Of a stretch of 64,000 nucleotides of DNA, positions 28,243 to 36,270 are shown one piece after another; within the stretch, counting starts at the first letter, position 1; the number at the start of each line of letters is the position of its first letter. Both the position numbers and the translations under genes were made by a program. The stretch comes from Mesorhizobium sp. AR10. GTDB lineage: Bacteria > Pseudomonadota > Alphaproteobacteria > Rhizobiales > Rhizobiaceae. The notes below the pieces were generated by a model. That model saw only the letters and a list, made by a program, of their open reading frames with translations. It searched no databases and was not told the origin of the DNA. The stretch is from contig NZ_CP080524.1 in the NCBI RefSeq assembly GCF_024746795.1, positions 3,388,001 to 3,452,000 on the forward strand. The letters run 5' to 3'.

Positions 28243-29011
28243 GATGACCCACCGCATTCTGATCCTTGGCGGAACCACCGAAGCCCGGCAACTGGCAGGA
28301 AAGCTCGCCGCGCGCGCCGATCTCTCCATCACGCTGTCGCTGGCCGGTCGCACCGAAAACCCGGTTGCACAGAACGTGCCGACAAGAGTTGGTGGCTTCG
28401 GCGGCGCCGATGGGCTGGCAGCCTATCTCAACGACATGCGCATCGACCTGCTGATCGACGCCACGCATCCCTATGCGGCGCAAATCTCTGCCAATGCCGC
28501 GGAAGCGGCGCTGAAGATCGGTGCACCGATTGTTGCCCTGCGGCGTCCCGGCTGGGAACTTGTTGGCGGCGACCGCTGGACGTCGGTTGACACCGTTGCC
28601 GATGCTGCGAAGGCCTTGGGATCGGCGCCACGCCGTGTCTTCCTGGCGCTCGGCCGGCAAGAGGTCTCCGCCTTCGAAGCTGCACCCCAGCATCATTATC
28701 TCATCCGCAGCGTCGATCCGGTCGAGCCGAGGCTGGCGGTACCCGATGCGACCTACCTGCTGGCGCGTGGGCCATTCCCAGAAGCCGACGAACATGCCCT
28801 GCTTCGGCACCACCGCATCGATATCGTCGTGTCCAAGAACAGCGGCGGCGAGGCGACCTATGGCAAGATCGCGGCGGCGCGAGCCTTGGGTATTGATGTC
28901 ATCATGATCCGCAGGCCTGCCTTGCCGGACGTTCCCTCCGCCGAGACTGTCGAAGCGCTTGCTGCAATGGTCGATCATTTTGTCCGACCCGTGGACGAAC
29001 GCGGCGTGTAG
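28241..29011 (+). CDS. cobK: Precorrin-6A reductase
   Basis: NADPH-dependent reduction of the C18-C19 double bond of precorrin-6A, giving precorrin-6B. The 256 residues begin with ILILGGTTEARQLAGKL, the family signature, and contain DATHPYAAQISANAAEA and the C-terminal VSKNSGGEATYGKI. It is the only cob gene on the plus strand. Its start codon overlaps the cobL start, and its last 37 bp overlap the end of cobJ. A second ATG at 28244 is an alternative start. Its promoter must lie within the 5' part of cobL or further away. Confidence 0.95.
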   Translation: MMTHRILILGGTTEARQLAGKLAARADLSITLSLAGRTENPVAQNVPTRVGGFGGADGLAAYLNDMRIDLLIDATHPYAAQISANAAEAALKIGAPIVALRRPGWELVGGDRWTSVDTVADAAKALGSAPRRVFLALGRQEVSAFEAAPQHHYLIRSVDPVEPRLAVPDATYLLARGPFPEADEHALLRHHRIDIVVSKNSGGEATYGKIAAARALGIDVIMIRRPALPDVPSAETVEALAAMVDHFVRPVDERGV

Positions 29012-29739
29012 ACCAGCGCCGGCTTGTCGCCGCGCTTGATGATCCTGGTTTCCGGCGAGCCGATGATGATGCAGGTCGCCATATCGGCTTTTTGCGCGTC
29101 GACATCCGCCAGCAGGAAAACTTCGATGCGCTCGTCGGGCCGGCCGGCGGCGCGACCGAAGATGACCGGCGTGGTGCCGGGCAGGATCGCCGTCAGGCAT
29201 TCGAAGGCTCGGCCGAGCTGCCACGGGCGCGCCTTGCTGATCGGATTGTAGAGCGCGATGACGAAGCCGGCGCCCGCGGCCGCCAGCAGCCGCAGTTCGA
29301 TCAGTTCCCAGGGCTTGAGGTTGTCGGACAGCGAGATGGCGCAGAAATCATGGCCGAGCGGCGCGCCGATGCGTGCGGCGACAGCGAGCATGGCGGTGAT
29401 GCCGGGCACCATGGCGACATCGACGTTGCGCCATTCGGCGGGACCAGCCTCGATCGCCTCGCAGACGGCCGCGGCCATGGCGAAGACGCCGGGGTCGCCG
29501 CCGGAAACCACGGCGACATCATGGCCTTCGGCAGCCTTTGTCAGCGCATCCTTGGACCGGGCAAGTTCCTCGCGATTGTCCGAGGCGACGCGGGTCTGGT
29601 CCGGGCGCAGATCGAGCCGGTCGAGATAGGGTTTGTAGCCGTAGAAGAATTTTGCCTCGGCGACAGCGCGGCTCGCTTCCGGCGTGACCTGATCGGCATT
29701 GCCAGGCCCAAGGCCAATGACAGTCAGACGGCCGCTCAC
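28975..29739 (-). CDS. cobJ: Precorrin-3B C17-methyltransferase
   Basis: SAM-dependent methylation at C17 with ring contraction of precorrin-3B to precorrin-4. The 254 residues show the methylase fold: LTVIGLGPGNADQVTPEA, VVSGGDPGVFAMAAAV (SAM loop), and PGITAMLAVAARIGAPLGHD. NPISKARPWQLGRA is typical of CobJ/CbiH. It overlaps cobI by four bases upstream and its 3' end overlaps cobK on the other strand by 37 bp. Confidence 0.96.
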   Translation of the reverse strand: MSGRLTVIGLGPGNADQVTPEASRAVAEAKFFYGYKPYLDRLDLRPDQTRVASDNREELARSKDALTKAAEGHDVAVVSGGDPGVFAMAAAVCEAIEAGPAEWRNVDVAMVPGITAMLAVAARIGAPLGHDFCAISLSDNLKPWELIELRLLAAAGAGFVIALYNPISKARPWQLGRAFECLTAILPGTTPVIFGRAAGRPDERIEVFLLADVDAQKADMATCIIIGSPETRIIKRGDKPALVYTPRSSTGRTK

Positions 29740-30494
29740 GCTTCGCCTCCAGATATCGGCGGGCGGCCTGACCAGCCGGCGACCAGCACGATGGCGAAAT
29801 AGGGCGCCTTGTCGTCCTGCTTGTCGGCAAGCCGCATCGAGACGCTGCCCGGCATGGTGCCGCGTTCGACATAGACGGCGCGCTGTGCCTTGCCTGTCGC
29901 TTCCAGCGCCCGCCTGATCTTGGGCAGGTTGCGGCCCACCTTCATGATGACGGCGGCGTCGGTGTCGGCCAGCCGGCGCGTCAGCTCGAATTCGCTCATC
30001 GTGCCGGGGAGCACGGTCAGCACGTCGTCGCCCTGGACGATGGGCAGGCCGGTCGCCGACCAGCAGCCGGACATGGCGGTGACGCCGGGAATGACTTCGG
30101 TCGGAAAGCGATGCGCCAGCCGGACATGCAGATGCATGTAGGAGCCGTAGAAAAGCGGGTCGCCTTCCGACAGGACGGCGACCATCCTGCCGGCGTCGAG
30201 ATGCTCGGCGACCTTTTCGGCCGACTCCTCGTAGAAGCTGGTGATCTGCGACCGGTAGTCGTCGTGATCCTTGTCGATTTCGGTGGTCACGGGATAGAGC
30301 AGCGGCAATTCGATCAGGCCGGGGCGGAATTGCGCTTCGACGATGGTCCGCGCGTTGCTGTTGTTGCCGCGCTTGGCGAAATAGGCCACCACATCGGCTT
30401 CGGCCAATGCCCGCGCGGCCTTCAGCGTCAGCAGCTCGGGGTCGCCGGGACCGGTGCCGACGCCGACCAGTCGCCCTTTTGCAAGCGCGTTCAC
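29736..30494 (-). CDS. cobI: Precorrin-2 C20-methyltransferase
   Basis: SAM-dependent methylation of precorrin-2 at C20 to precorrin-3A. The 252 residues include VGVGTGPGDPELLTLKA, VAVLSEGDPLFYGSYMHLH and EVIPGVTAMSGCWSATGLP, all diagnostic of CobI/CbiL. It lies between cobH and cobJ and overlaps each by four bases, consistent with coupled translation. Confidence 0.97.
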   Translation of the reverse strand: MNALAKGRLVGVGTGPGDPELLTLKAARALAEADVVAYFAKRGNNSNARTIVEAQFRPGLIELPLLYPVTTEIDKDHDDYRSQITSFYEESAEKVAEHLDAGRMVAVLSEGDPLFYGSYMHLHVRLAHRFPTEVIPGVTAMSGCWSATGLPIVQGDDVLTVLPGTMSEFELTRRLADTDAAVIMKVGRNLPKIRRALEATGKAQRAVYVERGTMPGSVSMRLADKQDDKAPYFAIVLVAGWSGRPPISGGEA

Positions 30495-31129
30495 AGGCCC
30501 GGCCTCGCCAATGCGTTGAGTGCCGCGGCGGTCATGGCGCTGCCACCCAACCGGCCGCGCACGATCGCATAGGGCACGCCATAGGAATTCTCGGCCAGCG
30601 CATCCTTCGACTCGGCTGCACCGACGAAGCCCACCGGCATGCCGATGATCGCCGCCGGCTTCGGCGCGCCGTCGCGCAGTTTCTCCAGGAGATAGAAAAG
30701 TGCGGTTGGCGCGTTGCCGATGGCGACCACCGAACCGGCCATGCGCTCACCCCACAGGTCGATGGCCGCGGCAGAGCGGGTGTTGCCGATCTCTTTGGCG
30801 ATCTCGGCGGTGCGCGAGTCGCGCAGCGTGCAGATCACCTCGTTGCCGGCCGGCAGACGGGCGCGGGTGACGCCGTGCGAGACCATTTCCGCGTCACAGA
30901 AGATCGGCGCACCGGCCGAGAGTGCTGCGCGCGCGGCCGCGACGAAATCGCTTGAAAAGACAAAATGCCTGGCAGATTCGACCTGACCGCAGGCATGGAT
31001 CATGCGGATGGCGACATCGGCCTCGGCTTCGGAGAAGCGCGCGAGATCAGCCTCGTCGCGGATGATGGCGAAGGAGCGCTCGTAGATCGCCGTGCCGTCA
31101 TGGATGTAGTCGTACGCGGCCATGCTCAT
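30491..31129 (-). CDS. cobH: Precorrin-8X methylmutase
   Basis: Moves the methyl group from C11 to C12 of precorrin-8X, giving hydrogenobyrinic acid. The 212 residues are normal for CobH. The catalytic histidine lies in AIRMIHACGQVESA (about residue 45), and further conserved blocks are FCDAEMVSHGVTRARL, AIGNAPTALFYLLE and GMPVGFVGAAESK. It overlaps cobG upstream and cobI downstream by four bases each. Confidence 0.97.
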   Translation of the reverse strand: MSMAAYDYIHDGTAIYERSFAIIRDEADLARFSEAEADVAIRMIHACGQVESARHFVFSSDFVAAARAALSAGAPIFCDAEMVSHGVTRARLPAGNEVICTLRDSRTAEIAKEIGNTRSAAAIDLWGERMAGSVVAIGNAPTALFYLLEKLRDGAPKPAAIIGMPVGFVGAAESKDALAENSYGVPYAIVRGRLGGSAMTAAALNALARPGL

Positions 31130-32595
31130 TCCTGTCGGTAAGCCTCGGCTATGCCGACCGCGCCAAGCCTTGCCAGGCAGGCAGCGGTGGTTTCGCCGGG
31201 ATGTCGTCTTGCGCGGATCGCTGCTGCGATGCGGCTGATGCCGCGCGCGGCGTCATAGCCCGGCCTGTATCCGGCAGGAAGAGCTTTCGCCGTCGCGTTC
31301 ACGACAAGTCCGGCTCCGTTTTCGCCGCCGACCAAGGTCAGGGGCGCCGGGCCGGGATGCGCGCAGCCCTTGGCGCAGCCGGAAATGTGCAGTGTGAAGG
31401 AGGAATCGAAGATGTCGCGATTGTCTGTCGCGATGGTTTCGGCGATGTCGCGTGTGGCGATCCGGCCGGAAGCGCAGGCCGGCGTGCCGGGGCAAGCAGC
31501 GATGCGCGTGCGCAGGTCGGCGGCGTTAGTGACGAAGCCAAGGGTGGCGGCAGCGTGCTGAAGGGATTGGCTGGCGGCTGGCGCCAGGGCAAGGAAGAGC
31601 AGGGCGCGGCCCGGCGCCAGCCGGATTTCGGTCGCGCCGAGGGCGAGGGCACGTTGAGTGAGGTCAATAATCTTGCCCGCCGGCATGCTGCCGAAGGGCA
31701 GGCCGATGCCGAGGGCGGCAGCGTCGCCAGTCAAGGGGAAGAGACCGATGGGTTGGCGATCCTTCGCGCCCCCCTCTGTCCTGCCGGACATCTCCCCCAC
31801 GGGTGGGGAGATTGGCAGTTCCGGCGCCGGCGCTCCCTTGGCAGCGTCGGGGATTGGCGAAGGCAGCGGTGAGAGTTCGATCTCCCCCCTAGTGGGGGAG
31901 ATGTCCGGCAGGACAGAGGGGGGCGCGAAGGAATGCCAGCCCGCGAGTGATCTCAGCTGCCGCTCTGTCAGATCCCTCGCATGGGCTTCGCGACCTTTTT
32001 CGGCAACCATTCTAAGCACTGCAACGGCGGTGTCGCGCGCTGCATTTTCATCGGCCGTTGCAACTGGCTTCGCGCTTTGGCTGTCACCGGCAACAGATAC
32101 AGTCCACAGGATGCTCGCGTCGGCCCGCACCGCATTCAATCTGACATCGGCCGTCACCGCGTCCATGGTCAGCTGCCCGCCGCCATCGATAACAACCGAA
32201 ACCTTCGGCCCGAGGCGCTGCGTCAGCCCGGCTTCGTCTATCGCTGCGCGAATGTGTTCCGCCAGTGGGCGCGGGTCAGCGATCTCTTCCGGATCGATGC
32301 CGGCCAGCCGGCCGGTCTCGACCGGCACGCCGGTGCGCACCGCGATACCAAGCGCATCGACCTCCGCTGCCAGCAGCCGCGCGCTCGCCGCCGTCAGGCC
32401 GCGGATCTGCAGGTTGCCGCGCGCGGTCACTTCCATGATGCCGTTGCCGTGCCGCAAGGCGGATTCGCAGAGTCCGATCAACGACTTTGGCGAAAGTCCT
32501 CCAGCGACAGGGTTGAGCCGCACCAGCAGGCCGTCGCCGGTCTGCATCGGCGCGGATAGAGCAGGGCAAGCGCCTCGGCGGGAGAAGGCGTTCAT
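31126..32595 (-). CDS. cobG: Precorrin-3B synthase (monooxygenase) with palindrome insertion
   Basis: Fe-S enzyme that hydroxylates precorrin-3A at C20 and forms the gamma-lactone of precorrin-3B using O2, a hallmark of the aerobic pathway. It resembles sulfite/nitrite reductases. The N-terminal half has MEVTARGNLQIRGLT, and the C-terminal half has the cluster cysteines in CPGTPACASGR and SGCAKGCAHPGPAPLTLVGG. Its 489 residues include an in-frame palindromic insertion of about 57 codons at about residues 221-278, between the two halves. Without it, it would be close to usual size. It overlaps cobN and cobH by four bases. Confidence 0.93.
   Translation of the reverse strand: MNAFSRRGACPALSAPMQTGDGLLVRLNPVAGGLSPKSLIGLCESALRHGNGIMEVTARGNLQIRGLTAASARLLAAEVDALGIAVRTGVPVETGRLAGIDPEEIADPRPLAEHIRAAIDEAGLTQRLGPKVSVVIDGGGQLTMDAVTADVRLNAVRADASILWTVSVAGDSQSAKPVATADENAARDTAVAVLRMVAEKGREAHARDLTERQLRSLAGWHSFAPPSVLPDISPTRGEIELSPLPSPIPDAAKGAPAPELPISPPVGEMSGRTEGGAKDRQPIGLFPLTGDAAALGIGLPFGSMPAGKIIDLTQRALALGATEIRLAPGRALLFLALAPAASQSLQHAAATLGFVTNAADLRTRIAACPGTPACASGRIATRDIAETIATDNRDIFDSSFTLHISGCAKGCAHPGPAPLTLVGGENGAGLVVNATAKALPAGYRPGYDAARGISRIAAAIRARRHPGETTAACLARLGAVGIAEAYRQE
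31760..31932. repeat. Palindromic element inside cobG (39-bp perfect arms)
   Basis: Positions 31760-31798 and 31894-31932 are exact reverse complements over 39 bp, separated by 95 bp which also contain a small inner hairpin next to each arm. The arms share the block CTGTCCTGCCGGACATCTCC with one element in cobN. On the cobG strand the arms encode PPSVLPDISP and GEMSGRTEGGA, and the frame is kept. Confidence 0.95.
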
Positions 32596-35500
32596 GCCGC
32601 CACCCCATGGGCTTCGACGATCAGGGCGGCGAGATCGTCGTCGATCGAATTGCGCAAGGGGTGCCAGAGGCCGCGCCGCCGCGCCGATTGGAACCGTTCG
32701 GCAATAACCTTTGCCGCTGCCGGGTTCTCGCGCAGGATGAAGGCGCGAACCTCGGGATCGCCGACATAGGCATCATGCACGGCCTCGATCAGCACGCCTG
32801 ATATGGCGTTGGTGGTTTCGGCAAAACCGACGAGACGGTCGACCGTCTCGGCGAATTCCGAGGCGCCGCGCGGGCCGTGGCGCATCTGGCCGGCGATGAA
32901 GCGGGGATTGATCGCACGGGCGCGCACCACCCGGGACACCGCCTCGCCAACCGAGCGCGGCTTCGGCTTTTGCGGATCGGTGGTGTCGAGCACGATGACG
33001 TCTGCGTTCTTGCCAAGTGCCGCGACCGCTGCCGAAAACCCGCCGATGAAGGCAACATCGGCGGAGCCTTCGAGAATGTCGCGGCCGGGGTCGTCGCCGG
33101 TATGAACGAGAAGGTCAGCTTCGGCGATGCGGCCTTCAAAGGCGCCGGGCGCTGAGATGCCTTCGCCCTCGGCGCCGCCATAGGCATGTGACGTCGCGTC
33201 GAGATAGGCGCGACCGATCTCTTCGCGCGCGGCCCAGTTGCCGCTCGACAACAATTCCTCGACGCCGACGCCATAGGTGCCGGGCGAGGTGCCGAAAATG
33301 CGTGGGCTGATCTTTCCCTCCGCGCGGGTCCTGGCCGCGAGCGGGTTTTCCGAATCGTCCTCGTCGCGGGTGGCGACGGCGTTGGCAGCAGCGTCGATCA
33401 GCGCGATCTGGGTCGGGAACATGTCGCGAAACAGACCGGAAATGCGCCAGGTGACATCGACGCGCGGGCGGCCGAGCGCTGCCGGCGGCAGCACTTCGAT
33501 GCCGGTGATGCGGCCAGTGGCGCCATCCCACTGCGGCCGGCAGCCCATCAGAGCCAGGCCTTGCGCGATCTCCTCGCCACCGGTGCGTAGCGAGGCCGAG
33601 CCCCAGAGGTCGATGACCAGCGAGCGCGGCCAGTCACCATGCGATTGCATGTAGTTGCGCACCACTTCTTCCGCAGCCACCTTGCCCAGATCATAGGCGG
33701 TCGGCGTCGGCATGGTGCGCGGGTCTGATGTGAACAGGTTGCGGCCGGTGGGCAGGACATCGCGTCGGCCGCGCGCCGGCGCGCCGGCAGGCCCGGCAGC
33801 GACATGGCGGCCGTCCAGGGCTGCGAAGAGTGCTGCCTTCTCGGTCGCCGCACTTTGCTGGCGCAGCGGATCGACCTCGCCCTCGGGCGAGCGGCCATAG
33901 ATATGCAGGCCGTCCTTGATGGCGAAGTCCTTGAGGTCGCAGAGCCAGGCGTCGATGCGGCGCAGCGCTTCGTCAGGTGCGTCGGCTGTGGCAACGCCGG
34001 CTTCGGAGGCGAGGCCGGTCTTTTGCGCGGTCTCGACGATCAGCTTCGCCAGCCGGTCGCGGCGGCGGCGGTCGAGCCCGTCGGCCTGCGCGTATTCGTC
34101 GACCAGCCGCTCCAGCTTGTGCTGGTTCTCGTCCAGCCCTGCGCTGGTCAGCGGCGGTGGCAGGTGGCCGAGGGTAACAGCGGCGATGCGCCGCTTGGCC
34201 TGCGCTGCCTCGCCCGGGTTGGAAACGATGAAGGGGTAGATGACCGGCAGCGAACCGGTGACGATCTCGGGAAAGCAGTTTTCCGAGAGCGCCACGGTCT
34301 TGCCGGGCAACCATTCCAGCGTGCCGTGGGCGCCGACATGGATGAGGGCGTGGATGCCCAGCGATTTGCGCAACCAGAGGCCAAAAGCGATCAGCGCATG
34401 GCGCGGGGGGAGCGTAGGGTCGTGATAGTCGGCGCGGCGGTCGGCTGAGCGGCCGCGATCTGGGGCGAGCGCTACGGTGACGTTGCCGAAGGTGGCGGCA
34501 CGGAAGGGGAAGTGTTTTTGGCCAACAGGCTGCGAAGGCTGGCGTTCTGTCGCGCCCCCCTCTGTCCTGCCGGACATCTCCCCCTCAAGGGGGGAGATTG
34601 AGCCGTCATCTGCGCTTTCGCCAATCTCAAACATTGGAGGAAGAGAGCCGGCAACGGAACTGCCAATCTCCCCCCTTGAGGGGGAGATGTCCGGCAGGAC
34701 AGAGGGGGGTGGCTCGCACAAACCCGTCTCGTCTTCCACCTTTCCCCAAGCTGCCTCTACCGCAGCGATTGCCGCTGTCGGTAGCTCCGTCGAAAGGGTG
34801 AGGAACTCATCCAGCCCCAACCCATCGCCGCTGCGCTCCAACACATCCAGCAATTCACGCGGCGTTTGCGGAATCCCCTCAACGGCGTAGCCCTGCTCCT
34901 TCAGGTCGCTCAGCATGGCCAGCACGCTGGACGGCACGTCGAGGCCAACGGCATAGCCGGTGCGGCCGGGAGCGCTCGGATAGTCGGGGATCAGGATCGC
35001 GAGCTTGCGCGTCGCGCGTGGCGCTTGCTGCAGCCGAATGAAGGCTTCGATGCGGTTCGCCACCTGCGCCACGCGGTCTGACTCTGGCCGGTTGGCGAAA
35101 GCGCGGAAGGCCAACGCCGGGTCGGTTTCGCTCTCACCCTTGAAGGAAATGGCGCCGGCCAGAATGCGGCCGTCGAGCTCGGGCAGGACGACATGCATGG
35201 CAAGGTCGGCGGGGGCGAGGCCGCGCTGGTTGTTTTGCCAGATATCGCGGCGGGTCGTGGCCACGATGACCTGGAACACCGGCACGCCGGCGCGATCGAA
35301 CAAGGTCTCGACACCGGGCTCGGCGCCGGACGCGAAAGCGGTCGCGGTGATGATGGCGGCGGGTTTCAGCGCGGCCAATGCGTTTTCCACGAAGGCGAGG
35401 GAGGTCGGGTCTTTCAGGCTGGAAACGAAGATCGGCACGGGGACCATGCCGCGCTGTCGCAGCGCTTCAAAAAGGGCGTCGATCGGCGCGACATCGGCGG

Positions 35501-36251
35501 CGAGCAGCATTGAGCGATAGAAGAGAATGGGAATGATTGGCGCGGCGTCTCCCTCCCCCTTGAGGGGAGGGTGGCCCGCAGGGCCGGGTGGGGTCATTGC
35601 GGACGTGCTCGGCGCCTCTTTGCGTCGGCGCATGTCGGAGGCGACCCCACCCCCAGCCTGCGGCCGGACCCTCCCCTCAAGGGGGAGGGGCACGACGCCG
35701 CGTCCCGGCTCGTAGTAGCCCGCTTTCGGCACACTGACCGGTTCGGCAACAACCGCATTCTGTCCCGCCAACCCTGCGAGACGGGCGACCAGCGCGGTCA
35801 TATTGGCCGGGCCGCCCTCGCGAAAATAGTCGAGCAGGCCGTCCAGTTCGTCGCGCGGCAGCGTCGAGCCTTCGATCAGCCGCAGATCCTCGTCGTGGCT
35901 TTCGCCGGGCAGCAATGCCAGTTTGATGCCGCGCGCACGGGCGGTCGCGGCGAGCTGGTCGCAGCCATAGCGCCACCAGTCGTAGCCGCCGAGGATGCGG
36001 ACGAGAATGACCTTGGCGTGTTGGGCGACGCTGTCGATCCAGAGGTCGACGGACATCGGATGGCGCAGATCGCGAAGTGCTGCCAGCCGCATGGAGGGCA
36101 GGCGCGCCGCATCGGCTTTCCACGCCGCAGCCAGTCCGGCCAGATCGCTGTCGGTGAAGGACAGCGCCACGATATCCGCCGGCGTCTGCCTGAGATCGAC
36201 AGGCTCGGCGAGATCGTCGAGCGAGGCGGATGTGGTGGTGAGGATGTGCAT
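32592..36251 (-). CDS. cobN: Cobaltochelatase subunit CobN with two palindrome insertions
   Basis: Large subunit of the ATP-dependent aerobic cobaltochelatase, which inserts Co2+ into hydrogenobyrinic acid a,c-diamide together with two AAA+ partners (not in this window). The 1219 residues show the CobN/BchH-type family blocks, for example LIHVGAHGTLEWLPGKTVAL, PVIYPFIVSNPGEAAQAKRR, RISGLFRDMFPTQIALIDAA and RAINPRFIAGQMRHGPRGAS. Two in-frame palindromic elements add loops at about residues 187-233 and 514-565. Apart from these it is slightly shorter than the P. denitrificans protein (about 1275). It overlaps cobG by four bases and follows cobW after 19 bp. Confidence 0.94.
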   Translation of the reverse strand: MHILTTTSASLDDLAEPVDLRQTPADIVALSFTDSDLAGLAAAWKADAARLPSMRLAALRDLRHPMSVDLWIDSVAQHAKVILVRILGGYDWWRYGCDQLAATARARGIKLALLPGESHDEDLRLIEGSTLPRDELDGLLDYFREGGPANMTALVARLAGLAGQNAVVAEPVSVPKAGYYEPGRGVVPLPLEGRVRPQAGGGVASDMRRRKEAPSTSAMTPPGPAGHPPLKGEGDAAPIIPILFYRSMLLAADVAPIDALFEALRQRGMVPVPIFVSSLKDPTSLAFVENALAALKPAAIITATAFASGAEPGVETLFDRAGVPVFQVIVATTRRDIWQNNQRGLAPADLAMHVVLPELDGRILAGAISFKGESETDPALAFRAFANRPESDRVAQVANRIEAFIRLQQAPRATRKLAILIPDYPSAPGRTGYAVGLDVPSSVLAMLSDLKEQGYAVEGIPQTPRELLDVLERSGDGLGLDEFLTLSTELPTAAIAAVEAAWGKVEDETGLCEPPPSVLPDISPSRGEIGSSVAGSLPPMFEIGESADDGSISPLEGEMSGRTEGGATERQPSQPVGQKHFPFRAATFGNVTVALAPDRGRSADRRADYHDPTLPPRHALIAFGLWLRKSLGIHALIHVGAHGTLEWLPGKTVALSENCFPEIVTGSLPVIYPFIVSNPGEAAQAKRRIAAVTLGHLPPPLTSAGLDENQHKLERLVDEYAQADGLDRRRRDRLAKLIVETAQKTGLASEAGVATADAPDEALRRIDAWLCDLKDFAIKDGLHIYGRSPEGEVDPLRQQSAATEKAALFAALDGRHVAAGPAGAPARGRRDVLPTGRNLFTSDPRTMPTPTAYDLGKVAAEEVVRNYMQSHGDWPRSLVIDLWGSASLRTGGEEIAQGLALMGCRPQWDGATGRITGIEVLPPAALGRPRVDVTWRISGLFRDMFPTQIALIDAAANAVATRDEDDSENPLAARTRAEGKISPRIFGTSPGTYGVGVEELLSSGNWAAREEIGRAYLDATSHAYGGAEGEGISAPGAFEGRIAEADLLVHTGDDPGRDILEGSADVAFIGGFSAAVAALGKNADVIVLDTTDPQKPKPRSVGEAVSRVVRARAINPRFIAGQMRHGPRGASEFAETVDRLVGFAETTNAISGVLIEAVHDAYVGDPEVRAFILRENPAAAKVIAERFQSARRRGLWHPLRNSIDDDLAALIVEAHGVAA
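34555..34709. repeat. Palindromic element inside cobN (46-bp perfect arms)
   Basis: Positions 34555-34600 and 34664-34709 are exact reverse complements over 46 bp, with a 63-bp centre. The outer part of the arms is the same sequence as in the cobG element. On the cobN strand the arms encode PPSVLPDISPSRGEIGSS and ISPLEGEMSGRTEGGA, the same frame as in cobG. Confidence 0.95.
35551..35689. repeat. Second palindromic element inside cobN
   Basis: The outer 22 bp (35551-35572 and 35668-35689) are exact reverse complements. They continue inward as imperfect GC-rich arms (GGCCCGCAGGGCCGGGTGGGG with its partner). This is a different repeat family from the other cobN element. It keeps the frame, encoding PLPLEGRVRPQAGGG and PPGPAGHPPLKGEGD at the two ends. 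Confidence 0.9.
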
Positions 36252-36270
36252 CGCGGCTCGTGTCTGAAAA

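Noticed and set aside
26673..35689. Possible frameshifts or pseudogenes in cobE, cobG and cobN
   Set aside because: The palindromic insertions keep the frame and family motifs continue on both sides in the same frame, so the genes are intact although enlarged.
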